Part shown: positions 42,961 through 51,132 of the stretch, one piece after another | Layout: the number at the start of each line of letters is the position of its first letter | Position numbering within the stretch: the first letter of the stretch is position 1 | NCBI GenBank assembly: GCA_965220385.1 | Contig: OZ244825.1 | Location: 5,394,001 to 5,458,000, forward strand | Reading direction: 5' to 3' | DNA length: 64,000 nucleotides | From: PCPOR2b sp965220385 | GTDB lineage: Bacteria > Poribacteria > WGA-4E > PCPOR2b | The notes under the pieces: generated by a model | Told to the model about the DNA's origin: nothing | Databases searched by the model: none | Seen by the model: the letters and a program-made list of their open reading frames with translations, nothing else | Position numbers and translations under genes: made by a program

Positions 42961-44199
42961 ATGGAAGCGAGCAGCGCGATGCCACAGCTAATCTACATGG
43001 ACAGCCACGCTACCACACCCCTCGACCCACGAGTCCTGGAGGCGATGATGCCATACCTGACGAACCATTTCGGGAACGCTGCCAGTAGCACGCACCTATT
43101 CGGGGAGCACGCGAAGGATGCGGTGGACGCTGCACGCTGTCAGGTCGCGGATCTAATCAGCTGTTCAGAGGAGGAAGTTATATTCACCAGCGGTGCGACG
43201 GAATCGGATAATCTCGCAGTCAAGGGGGTTGCTTACCAATACAGAGACCGCGGAAATCATATCATCACCAGCGTCGTCGAGCACCATGCAGTCTTGGATT
43301 CATGCGAGGCGTTGGAGGAATCGGGGTTTGATGTAACCTATCTCCCTGTGGACAAATATGGAATGGTGCATCCGCAGCAGGTCGAAGACGCTATCACAGA
43401 CCAGACCGTCCTGATTAGCCTCATTTACGTTAACGGTGAAGTCGGAACCATCAACCCCATTGCGGAAGTGGGCGAAATCGCGGAGAAATATGGTATACTT
43501 TTTCATTCCGATGCGACACAGGGGATCGGCAAAGTTGAATCGGATGTCGATAAGCTGAAAGTGGATCTGATGTCGTTCACCGCCCACAAGATGTACGGTC
43601 CCAAAGGGATCGGTGCCCTCTACGTCCGAAAGAAAACCCCACCGATCCAGCTATATCCACTGCTACACGGCGGCGGCCAGGAGAATAACATCAGATCAGG
43701 GACGCTCAATGTTCCCGGTATCGTCGGTTTTGGGGCAGCTTGCGAGTTATGTAAGCGGGAGATGGAGGGAGAAGCGAGACAAATTACCGTACTACGCGAA
43801 CAACTTTATCGCGGACTATCCAAACGAATTGATCTCATCCACCTCAACGGGCATCCGACACAACGCCTCCCCGGCAACCTCAACCTTAGCTTCGAGTTTG
43901 TCGAAAGCCAGTCGGTTCTGTTGGGCTTAAAGGATATAGCGCTTTCATCGGGGTCCGCATGCAACTCCGACTCTGTTGAACCCTCCTATGTTCTGCGTGC
44001 AATGGGAATTAAAGACGAACTTGCCTTCGGTGCCATCCGATTTGGATTGGGACGCCACAATACGGAAGCGGAGGTTGCCACGGTTGTCGAACGTGTTGCA
44101 GCGCAGGTTGATCGGTTGCGTGAAATGTCCCCGCTCTACGAGATGGCACAGGGCGGAAATTACGAAGTAGCAATACCAGCAAATGGAGAGAAATCATGA
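42961..44199 (+). CDS. iscS: Cysteine desulfurase (IscS/NifS type)
   Basis: 412 aa PLP enzyme that takes sulfur from cysteine to a protein persulfide. PLP Lys is in SFTAHKMYGPKGIG. The persulfide loop is short and of the IscS/NifS type (ALSSGSACNSDSVEPSYVLR), with the catalytic Cys in SGSAC. The His-rich VVEHHAVLDSCEAL and DATQGIGKVE segments are canonical. ATG at 42979 (MPQLIYMD) is an alternative start and fits the family N-terminus better. It overlaps the Mrp gene by four bases. It could supply sulfur to the Dnd system 2.7 kb away, which lacks dndA; that is an inference. Confidence 0.92.
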   Translation: MEASSAMPQLIYMDSHATTPLDPRVLEAMMPYLTNHFGNAASSTHLFGEHAKDAVDAARCQVADLISCSEEEVIFTSGATESDNLAVKGVAYQYRDRGNHIITSVVEHHAVLDSCEALEESGFDVTYLPVDKYGMVHPQQVEDAITDQTVLISLIYVNGEVGTINPIAEVGEIAEKYGILFHSDATQGIGKVESDVDKLKVDLMSFTAHKMYGPKGIGALYVRKKTPPIQLYPLLHGGGQENNIRSGTLNVPGIVGFGAACELCKREMEGEARQITVLREQLYRGLSKRIDLIHLNGHPTQRLPGNLNLSFEFVESQSVLLGLKDIALSSGSACNSDSVEPSYVLRAMGIKDELAFGAIRFGLGRHNTEAEVATVVERVAAQVDRLREMSPLYEMAQGGNYEVAIPANGEKS

Positions 44200-45152
44200 A
44201 CCTGTTCAGAAAAGACAAGAAAACAGAATCAAAAGATCCAGAGTCAGCCAAGCCGCGCATGGCGAGCCATCCAGAACTCAAAATGGCAGATGCGCCGCCG
44301 ACCGGCAAACCCACCGCCCCACAGATGGGGACGCCGCCCCAAGGGCAACCACAGAATATCCTCATCCCAAACGTTAAGTCCAAAATTGCCGTGGCAAGTG
44401 GAAAAGGCGGTGTTGGAAAATCAACGGTTGCCACCAATCTGGCAATCGCTCTGGCACAAGATGGAGCACAGGTCGGACTGATGGATGCAGACGCTTACGG
44501 TCCCAGCATCCCAACCATGATGGGAGCGAAAGAACAGCCACAGACCAGTCCAGAAAAGAAGCTCATCCCAATCGTCCGGCACGGCATCAAGCTGATGTCC
44601 ATCGGCTTCCTTGTTCCCGATGAACAGGCACTGATCTGGCGAGGACCCATGCTGCACAGCGCAGTTCGCCAATTTCTGAGCGATGTCATCTGGGGTGAAC
44701 TTGACTATCTCATCATCGATCTGCCCCCCGGCACAGGGGATGTGGCTCTCTCTTTAACGCAATCGATCCCGCTTACGGGCGGCGTAATTGTGACGACGCC
44801 GCAAGATGTCGCGCTCGCTGATGTCCGACGTGGCGCCGCCATGTTTGACAAATTGGGAGTGCCAATTCTGGGTGTCGTCGAAAACATGAGCTATTTTGCG
44901 TGTCCCCACTGTGGGGAAAGGACGGATATCTTCCGTAGGGATGGCGGAGTCAAAACGAGTGAAAAACTCGGAACCCGATTCTTAGGTGAGATTCCCCTTG
45001 ACGCCGAAGTCTGTACCGCCGGCGATCTCGGTGTACCCATTGTCGCATCTCACCCGGACTCACCACAATCCCAAGCGTTCCGTCATGTCTCGCACCAACT
45101 TGTTGAAGTGCTCAGCGAGGAAGATTCAGACGACGAATTAAAGATTATTTAG
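44196..45152 (+). CDS. mrp: Mrp/ApbC iron-sulfur carrier ATPase
   Basis: 318 aa P-loop ATPase that binds and transfers iron-sulfur clusters. After a 60-residue Pro/Lys-rich N-terminal linker come the deviant Walker A VASGKGGVGKSTVATNLAIA, Walker B-like YLIIDLPPGTGD and the C-terminal CPHCGER cysteine pair that ligates the bridging cluster. The N-terminal DUF59 domain found in many Mrp proteins is absent. Translationally coupled to iscS. Its TAG stop is formed by the left end of a TAGGACTTA-type repeat element. Confidence 0.93.
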   Translation: MNLFRKDKKTESKDPESAKPRMASHPELKMADAPPTGKPTAPQMGTPPQGQPQNILIPNVKSKIAVASGKGGVGKSTVATNLAIALAQDGAQVGLMDADAYGPSIPTMMGAKEQPQTSPEKKLIPIVRHGIKLMSIGFLVPDEQALIWRGPMLHSAVRQFLSDVIWGELDYLIIDLPPGTGDVALSLTQSIPLTGGVIVTTPQDVALADVRRGAAMFDKLGVPILGVVENMSYFACPHCGERTDIFRRDGGVKTSEKLGTRFLGEIPLDAEVCTAGDLGVPIVASHPDSPQSQAFRHVSHQLVEVLSEEDSDDELKII

Positions 45153-45205
45153 GACTTACCTGCTTCAGTTGGGAATCGAAGTTCTCTTCTAATGCGTAAG
45201 TCCTA
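45150..45205. repeat. TAGGACTTA-type inverted-repeat element, copy 2
   Basis: 56 bp bounded by TAGGACTTACC and GCGTAAGTCCTA, matching the ends of the element at 7067-7182. The TAG at 45150-45152 is the mrp stop codon. The interior differs from copy 1 entirely. The rest of the 164 bp spacer has CACGCTTCACGTTTCACGC and nothing else recognisable. Confidence 0.7.
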
Positions 45206-45316
45206 TTGTTTGACCTTTGGTGCGAGTTGGTAAGGCTCTTGAGTTCACGGATCCACTAGCCCACTAAATGCACCAACTGTTTTCACGCTTCACGTTTCAC
45301 GCATGAGGTATTCCTG

Positions 45317-46726
45317 ATGAAAGAAAACGATCCACTCATTTCCGAACTTGCAAATATCGTTGGATCGGAACATGTAATCACCGATCCCACTTCGCTCTCC
45401 GTCTATGAATGTGATGGTGCAACTGTATTCAAAGCCCTCCCCGATGTCGTTGTTTTCCCGACAACCCCACAAGAGATTTCGGCGATAGTCAAACTCGCAA
45501 ACAAGCACAACGTCCCCTTCGTTGCGCGGGGTGCGGGGACCGGTTTGAGTGGCGGTATGTTGACTGTCAACGGTGGCATCATTATTGCGCTAAACCGAAT
45601 GAACCGTATCCTTGAGATCGATATAGTGAACCAACAGGCGGTCGTAGAACCGGGGGTTGTAAACCTTTGGCTGACGCAAGCCGTTCAAGATGATGGGTAC
45701 TACTATGCACCGGACCCCTCTAGCCAGCAAGCTTGTAGCATCGGGGGAAACATCGCTGAAAACTCCGGCGGTCCCCACACCCTCAAATATGGTGTCACCT
45801 CAAATCACGTTTTGGGTTTAGAGGTGGTATTAACCGATGGGGAGATTGTCGAGTTCGGCGGTGCCGTTGAAGATACCCCCGGCTACGACATTCGGGGCGT
45901 CATGATCGGATCGGAGGGCACCTTCGGTATCGTGACAAAGGCGGTCGTCCGGCTCTTACGCAAGCCAGAAGGTTACCAAACCCTACTCGGCGTATTTGAA
46001 ACAATCGATGATGCGTCTAATGTGGTATCCAGTATCATTGCCCAAGGTATTATCCCCGCTGCACTGGAGATGATGGACCACTTTGTTATCAGAGCGGTCG
46101 AGGAGGCATTCCACTGGGGATTCCCACTTGATGCCGGTGCTGTCCTCATCGTTGAGCTGGACGGCATAAAGGCGGGAATGCAGGGGCAGGCAGAGCAGAT
46201 TACTGAAATCTTCAACGAGAACAACTGCCGTGAAACCCGTTACGCCAAAGACGAAGAGGATCGGCAGCAAATCTGGAAATCACGTAAAAGTGCTTTCGGA
46301 TCGTTTGGACGGCTTGCACCCAATTACATCACACAGGATGGTGTGGTACCTCGTACGCAGCTTCCCAAAGTCCTCAGAAGAATCGCGGAGATTTCTGAGA
46401 AATACGATATCCCGATCGCCAACGTATTTCATGCTGGCGATGGGAATATCCACCCAATCGTCCTGTTTGATGAACGTGATGAAGATCAATGCGAGCGAGT
46501 TGAGGCAGTCAATATGGAGATTCTTCGTGCTTGTGCAGAGGCTGGTGGAACAATCACAGGCGAACACGGTATCGGGGTCGAAAAGATGGACTATATGCCG
46601 CTGATTTTCAGTCCTGAAGATCTGGCGGTGATGGCGACTGTTAAAGACATCTTCAACCCGTCAGGGTTGTGCAACCCCGGAAAAATATTCCCAACCGCTG
46701 AGTCATACGCAAAACTGGGGCTATAA
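45317..46726 (+). CDS. glcD: FAD-linked glycolate/lactate oxidase (GlcD-like)
   Basis: 469 aa flavoprotein of the FAD-binding PCMH type. The FAD loop is FVARGAGTGLSGGMLTVNGG. The pyrophosphate-binding region is SQQACSIGGNIAENSGGPHT, and GVTSNHVLGLEVVLTDGE follows. The C-terminal FAD-oxidase domain ends with the characteristic ITGEHGIGVEKMDYMPL and CNPGKIFP. It should oxidise a 2-hydroxy acid, glycolate or D-lactate. GAGGT lies before the start. A GlcE-like gene is next, but no GlcF iron-sulfur subunit is present. Confidence 0.93.
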   Translation: MKENDPLISELANIVGSEHVITDPTSLSVYECDGATVFKALPDVVVFPTTPQEISAIVKLANKHNVPFVARGAGTGLSGGMLTVNGGIIIALNRMNRILEIDIVNQQAVVEPGVVNLWLTQAVQDDGYYYAPDPSSQQACSIGGNIAENSGGPHTLKYGVTSNHVLGLEVVLTDGEIVEFGGAVEDTPGYDIRGVMIGSEGTFGIVTKAVVRLLRKPEGYQTLLGVFETIDDASNVVSSIIAQGIIPAALEMMDHFVIRAVEEAFHWGFPLDAGAVLIVELDGIKAGMQGQAEQITEIFNENNCRETRYAKDEEDRQQIWKSRKSAFGSFGRLAPNYITQDGVVPRTQLPKVLRRIAEISEKYDIPIANVFHAGDGNIHPIVLFDERDEDQCERVEAVNMEILRACAEAGGTITGEHGIGVEKMDYMPLIFSPEDLAVMATVKDIFNPSGLCNPGKIFPTAESYAKLGL

Positions 46727-46922
46727 GGATGTCCCAATCGAGCTTTCCGCACGTCACGTCAGTCAAAATGTGACGCTCTCGATTAACAGTGAGAATGTTG
46801 GACGCTTTCATGAGTGATCGCTAAGACCGGGAAAAGTGGGCGTGTACGGAAAATCTCAGAGCGGAGATAGCAGCCCCACAATTGTGAAATTTGATAGTTT
46901 TAGGGTTGAGTAACTTACAGAT

Positions 46923-48254
46923 ATGTCTAACTCAAATCAGCTACATAAGAATCTGGTTCAAATTGTTGGCGAAGCAGGGCTGCTTCCAGAAGACCAACTG
47001 AGTCATTATTCGATCGACGACATCAACCCCCAAGCCGTCGTTCTACCGAGATCAACCCACGAAATTCAAGAGGTGTTGAGCTATGCTGCCGATAGTGCGT
47101 TGTCAGTTATCCCTGCGGGCAGTGGGACGAAGCTGGGAGTCGGCAATCCTCCAGATAAGGTCGATCTCATCCTGTCAACATCAAGGTTAGACCAAGTCTT
47201 AGAATATGAACCGGGCGATCTGACAGTGACCGTAGAGGCTGGCATTCGGCTCGCTGCCCTCCAAGCGAAGTTGGCTGAACATGGACAATACTTGCCACTG
47301 GATCCGCCTTACGCTGACCGATGCACGATTGGCGGGATAACTGCAACCAATGCCAGCGGTCCTTCGCGGTTTCGATACGGCAGCGCCCGGGATCGCGTGC
47401 TTGGAATGCGCGTTGTCCAATCGAGTGGAACCGTTATTAAAAGCGGCGGCAAGGTTGTCAAGAATGTAGCCGGATACGATCTCAACAAGCTATATCTCGG
47501 CTCGTTCGGTACGCTTGGGGTCATCACAGAAGTCTCGCTCAAGCTGCAACCGTTACCAGAAATTGAACGTACTATTTTATTGACTTTTGCTGATGTTGGC
47601 GAGGCGGTGAATGTTGCATCAGAAATATCAGGTTCCCAACTGCTGCCCACTTCCCTCAATCTGTTCGTCAATGGCGTGCCGATCACCGATAGTCCCGAAC
47701 CGTGCCTCCTGATTGGACTGGACGGTCCTCCAGAAACTGTCGAATGGCAAATTGACACTGTCAAAACAGTAGCGCAACAAAACGGAGCTATCGGTGTGGA
47801 ACTGTATGAAGGGCAGCGACAGCAAGAACTCCAAGGGGCAGCACGTGCTTTTCCAGAGGGCGGAGCGGCTACCCCGACGGTCGTCTGTCGAGCGAATCTC
47901 CGTATGACCGACGTTGGTGGGTTCATTAATACCGCCTTAGAGGCGAATGAATCTGCCCCCTGGCGAATGCGGGCGACCGGATTAATGGGAAATGGTGTGG
48001 TCTACCTCGCCTTTTCAGAGTTTCCTAACGGTGATGTTCCGGCGGAGCATGTGGCAAACACCGTCGCAACCCTGCGCGAAGCTGCCACAAATGTTGGTGG
48101 GAACCTGATCGTCGAGGCCGCACCTACTGCGCTCAAACGTCAAATTGATGTCTGGGGATCAGTCGGTCGTAGCTTTGAATTAATGAAATCAATCAAAACC
48201 AAGTTGGATCCAATCGGTTTGTTGAACATAGGTCGTTTCGTCGGCAGAATTTAG
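46923..48254 (+). CDS. glcE: FAD-binding subunit GlcE-like
   Basis: 443 aa, shares the same FAD-binding fold as GlcD: VIPAGSGTKLGVGNPPDKVD, CTIGGITATNASGPSRFRYG, and KNVAGYDLNKLYLGSFGTLG, the last a strong GlcE signature. The C-terminus (DPIGLLNIGRFVGRI) lacks the long cap of GlcD, as expected. Works with GlcD and GlcF as a membrane-associated glycolate oxidase in characterised systems. No ribosome-binding site is obvious. The 196 bp between the two genes contains no recognisable gene. Confidence 0.9.
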   Translation: MSNSNQLHKNLVQIVGEAGLLPEDQLSHYSIDDINPQAVVLPRSTHEIQEVLSYAADSALSVIPAGSGTKLGVGNPPDKVDLILSTSRLDQVLEYEPGDLTVTVEAGIRLAALQAKLAEHGQYLPLDPPYADRCTIGGITATNASGPSRFRYGSARDRVLGMRVVQSSGTVIKSGGKVVKNVAGYDLNKLYLGSFGTLGVITEVSLKLQPLPEIERTILLTFADVGEAVNVASEISGSQLLPTSLNLFVNGVPITDSPEPCLLIGLDGPPETVEWQIDTVKTVAQQNGAIGVELYEGQRQQELQGAARAFPEGGAATPTVVCRANLRMTDVGGFINTALEANESAPWRMRATGLMGNGVVYLAFSEFPNGDVPAEHVANTVATLREAATNVGGNLIVEAAPTALKRQIDVWGSVGRSFELMKSIKTKLDPIGLLNIGRFVGRI

Positions 48255-48305
48255 GATCCGGCTCATGTTAAGAAATCGTGTGGTAGAAACCGATCTAGTT
48301 CACTA

Positions 48306-48335
48306 GTTCATTGATAAACCAATGTACTAATGAAC
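48306..48335. repeat. Small inverted repeat before the NUDIX gene
   Basis: GTTCATT (48306-48312) and AATGAAC (48329-48335) flank TGATAAACC and similar bases. A preceding CTAGTTCA is repeated in tandem. It is probably another dispersed repeat and clouds the 5' end of the NUDIX gene. Confidence 0.45.
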
Positions 48336-48358
48336 AAATGGTCTTTACGTTTTATACA

Positions 48359-48967
48359 ATGTACATCACCCAAGAAGTTCTGAATCGACTGGAACAGAAA
48401 TACGGTGTGCCGCGCATCCTTCGCACCGCCTACACGATGAATCAACAGGGGTTTGACCTACTCAAATGGAGTATGCGAGACGGACGGGCGCACGACGTAA
48501 CACTATTCATCTCCAAGGGTGATAAAATTGCAGTCATCCGAAAACCGAGCTATCCTCTTGACGTCTACCGTCCGCCCAGCGGTGGCGTTGAACGAGGAGA
48601 GGATTTTGAAACAGGCGCGCGACGTGAAGCTTATGAGGAAACAGGTTTAGAGATTCAACTTCAGAAATACCTCCTCAAAGTGTATGTTGGCTTTTCTTTT
48701 GGGGACGAAGACGTGTCTTGGACCTCTCATGTGTTTGCCGCTCAGGCGATAGGCGGACGCCTGCAACCTGTTGATACCAAAGAAATTGCCGATGCGCGTT
48801 GGGCAACTATTGATGAATTAAATACTAATCTTTTGAAAACTCTGCAAGAGTCAGAGTCCGCCGGTTTGAGATACCGTGCGGAGCTGCAAGCTGCAACCTT
48901 GCAGCAATATAGGGAGGGTGAGGTGATATGTAATGCAAACACAAGCAAGGAGGATTTTGTGGATTGA
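48359..48967 (+). CDS. NUDIX hydrolase
   Basis: About 202 aa from MYITQEVL. In-frame starts further 5' (TTG 48311, ATG 48335) lie in or next to a hairpin repeat and none has a clear ribosome-binding site, so the start is uncertain. The NUDIX box is complete: GGVERGEDFETGARREAYEE followed by TGLEI, with the metal-binding Glu residues. It hydrolyses a nucleoside diphosphate linked to another group; substrate unknown. The 3' end overlaps the PorX-like gene by 35 bases, so the two are likely coupled. Confidence 0.87.
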   Translation: MYITQEVLNRLEQKYGVPRILRTAYTMNQQGFDLLKWSMRDGRAHDVTLFISKGDKIAVIRKPSYPLDVYRPPSGGVERGEDFETGARREAYEETGLEIQLQKYLLKVYVGFSFGDEDVSWTSHVFAAQAIGGRLQPVDTKEIADARWATIDELNTNLLKTLQESESAGLRYRAELQAATLQQYREGEVICNANTSKEDFVD

Positions 48968-50495
48968 TGATGAGATTAACAGCTTAGAAACGCATATTCT
49001 ATTTTTGGAACAAAAAGGTTACCAGATTACGTCTGCAATGAAGGGGGACGATGGATTATCTCTATTACAGCAAAAAACGTACGACGCCGTCCTGATTAAC
49101 CATATGATGCCGGATATGGACGGGATTCGTTTGCTCTCGACAATCAAGCGGAGATACCCCCATCTACCGGTTGTCATGGTGACCGAAAATGAGCAACAGG
49201 AGATTATGAATGAGGCAATTATCCATCAGGTTGATGACTTCTTAATGAAACCGTTGAATCCGCAACAGATTGCCTCGCAACTCGCGTTCCTCTTAGAATA
49301 CGATGCTGTTAAAGAAGACTATACCGCTCAAGAGTATGTTATTGATTTCAATAAACGAAGCGCATTAAAACAAGGGGACGTTGATTGGAAAACATGGATT
49401 GACATCTACACCCAGCTCACAGAATGGGATTTGCGCCTTGATGAACTGGATATCGCCGATAGTTTGCGTGAAACACACAGGCTGGAGAAACAGGAATGTA
49501 ACGCACTATTTGCTCGCTATATTGAAGAGAACTATACTGACTGGTTAGTTGGTGAGGATTCCCCTGTTTTATCGGTAGATCTGCTTTACAAACATGTCAT
49601 TCCAGAGATACAGGTTGGCAAGCAGGTCTTCTTTATGGTCATGGACTGTATGCGGTTGGATCACTGGCTAAAAATTAAGCCCCTCCTCGACCCATACTTT
49701 CAGATTACGACAAACTACCACTATTCCATCTTGCCGACGGCGACGAATTACTCGCGAAACTCGATCTTCAGCGGTCTGTTCCCGCTCGAGTTTTCACAAC
49801 GTTATCCCGACTTATGGGTAGAAACCGATGGGGAGAACACCAGCGTTAATCGCCATGAAAAAGATCTGATGCGGTTACAACTGGAAAGACACGGCATATA
49901 CCTTAAACCCAGTCCACACTATTTTAAAATCTTTGATGCGCGCGGGGAAATGGAGTATCTGCAATGGATTAGCAGCGTCAAACGCATCAGTTTGGCAGCG
50001 GTAGTTGTCGGCTGTATCGATCATCTGACCCATAAACGTTCCGAAATCGCTCTGCTCAAGCAACTCATTCCCGATGAGACCGCATTTCGCACTTTTGTGC
50101 AAGGCTGGTTCCAGCACTCGGTTCTGTATAAGATCCTAAAATTGCTGGCAGATCGGGGGGTTACGGTTGTTTTGACAGCGGATCACGGCTCTATTTTGTG
50201 TCAGCAGGCAGCAAAAGTTTTAGGTGACAGACCTGCAACGAATGGGCTTCGATTCAAGGTCGGCGGTGAGCTTATATGTAGCGAAGAAGCTGGATTGAGA
50301 ATTACCCAGCCAGAGCAGTACATGCTACCCGATAGGCATTATGAAAAAAATTATGTCCTTGCTAAAGAGGACTATTACTTTGTTTATCCGAACCAGTTTA
50401 ACGAGCATAAGCATCAATTTAACGGAGGATTCCAGCACGGCGGCATCTCAATGGAGGAGATGATCTTACCCTGTGCTATCCTTGAACCGAAGTAG
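48933..50495 (+). CDS. PorX-like response regulator with PglZ domain
   Basis: 520 aa with a receiver domain (residues 1-125) joined to a PglZ/alkaline-phosphatase-superfamily domain (from about 230), the architecture of PorX, which controls type IX secretion in Bacteroidota and has phosphodiesterase activity. REC acidic pair Asp12/Asp13 (WIDDEIN) and Lys in FLMKPLN are present. The phospho-acceptor is Asn56 (AVLINHMMPDMDG) instead of Asp. In the PglZ part, metal and nucleophile residues look intact: VMDCMRLDHW, TATNYSRNSIFSG, LTADHGS and FQHGGISMEE. GAGGTGAT precedes the start. It may act without canonical phosphorylation. No sensor kinase is adjacent. Confidence 0.88.
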   Translation: MQTQARRILWIDDEINSLETHILFLEQKGYQITSAMKGDDGLSLLQQKTYDAVLINHMMPDMDGIRLLSTIKRRYPHLPVVMVTENEQQEIMNEAIIHQVDDFLMKPLNPQQIASQLAFLLEYDAVKEDYTAQEYVIDFNKRSALKQGDVDWKTWIDIYTQLTEWDLRLDELDIADSLRETHRLEKQECNALFARYIEENYTDWLVGEDSPVLSVDLLYKHVIPEIQVGKQVFFMVMDCMRLDHWLKIKPLLDPYFQITTNYHYSILPTATNYSRNSIFSGLFPLEFSQRYPDLWVETDGENTSVNRHEKDLMRLQLERHGIYLKPSPHYFKIFDARGEMEYLQWISSVKRISLAAVVVGCIDHLTHKRSEIALLKQLIPDETAFRTFVQGWFQHSVLYKILKLLADRGVTVVLTADHGSILCQQAAKVLGDRPATNGLRFKVGGELICSEEAGLRITQPEQYMLPDRHYEKNYVLAKEDYYFVYPNQFNEHKHQFNGGFQHGGISMEEMILPCAILEPK

Positions 50496-50595
50496 ACATG
50501 AAAACTGATGTAATACACGCGCGGGTTGTGGGTGCCTTTAGTAAATAAGGTATCCGCAATCTGCAATTGATTTCCTTGTCCCGCAAAGCGAGGAT

Positions 50596-50616
50596 CCCGA
50601 TAACATCGGGGCTTTT
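50596..50616 (+). terminator. Hairpin with T-run after the PorX-like gene
   Basis: CCCGAT (50596-50601), AAC loop, ATCGGG (50605-50610), then GCTTTT. It is about 100 bases past the stop. It also belongs to the CCCGAT...ATCGGG repeat family, so it may be a repeat that serves as terminator. Confidence 0.45.
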
Positions 50617-50664
50617 CTCCTACCTTTTTATCCTCTTCTCGCAAATACCGAAAGGAAAAACATT

Positions 50665-51105
50665 ATGAAATGCCCCATTCAGCTTCGATGGATTGTGGTT
50701 GTTTTGTCTATCATGGTAACGACCACCTTAATTGTAACGACGATCAGTCTGTCTGACGAGGAGTCAGCCAAAGAACCCGCTGCCCCGCAGATAATTGCTG
50801 TAAAGTTTCACGCAGATTGGTGAGGTTCCTGCAAAAAGATGGGGACCATCTTCACCGATTTACAAAACAAGTTCGATGGAAAGCCTATACTCTTTGTCAC
50901 CCTAGATTTTACAAACCGGACCACTCACTACCAGTCGGAATTGCTCGCTTCAGCACTCGGAATGAGCGAAGCCTACAAAGCCAATCAGGGGACCGGCTTC
51001 ATTTTATTGCTAAATAGTCAGACGCGAAATATATCGACACGTCTAACGAGCAAGCAGACCTTAAAGGAAATGAGTGCAGCGCTTAACCAGTTGTTAGGAA
51101 AATAA
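50665..51105 (+). CDS. Probable selenoprotein: membrane-anchored thioredoxin-like (UxxC)
   Basis: 146 aa if the in-frame TGA at 50821-50823 (codon 53) is read as selenocysteine. The N-terminus is a signal or anchor (residues about 8-30, IVVVLSIMVTTTLIV). The thioredoxin active site then reads FHADW-TGA-GSCKKMG, so the first Cys of WCGSCK is replaced by TGA while the second is kept. After the TGA the frame continues with normal codons and thioredoxin-fold sequence (KPILFVTLDFTN, GTGFILLLNS) to TAA. AAGGAAA precedes the ATG. A hairpin directly after the TGA fits a bacterial SECIS. The next gene is dsbD, which fits a periplasmic reductase role. A nonsense mutation is the alternative, but conservation of the flanks favours Sec. 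Confidence 0.8.
50836..50852 (+). promoter_or_regulatory. Candidate SECIS hairpin
   Basis: AAGATGG (50836-50842), GGA loop, CCATCTT (50846-50852): a perfect 7 bp stem whose loop starts with GG, 12 bases after the TGA. Bacterial SECIS elements lie immediately 3' of the UGA and have a G-containing apical loop bound by SelB. An alternative fold pairs GGTTCC (50824-50829) with GGGACC (50842-50847), extended by the GGTGA around the stop and TCACC (50852-50856). Confidence 0.6.
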
Positions 51106-51132
51106 GTTTCACCCATCTAGGAAATATTGTAC

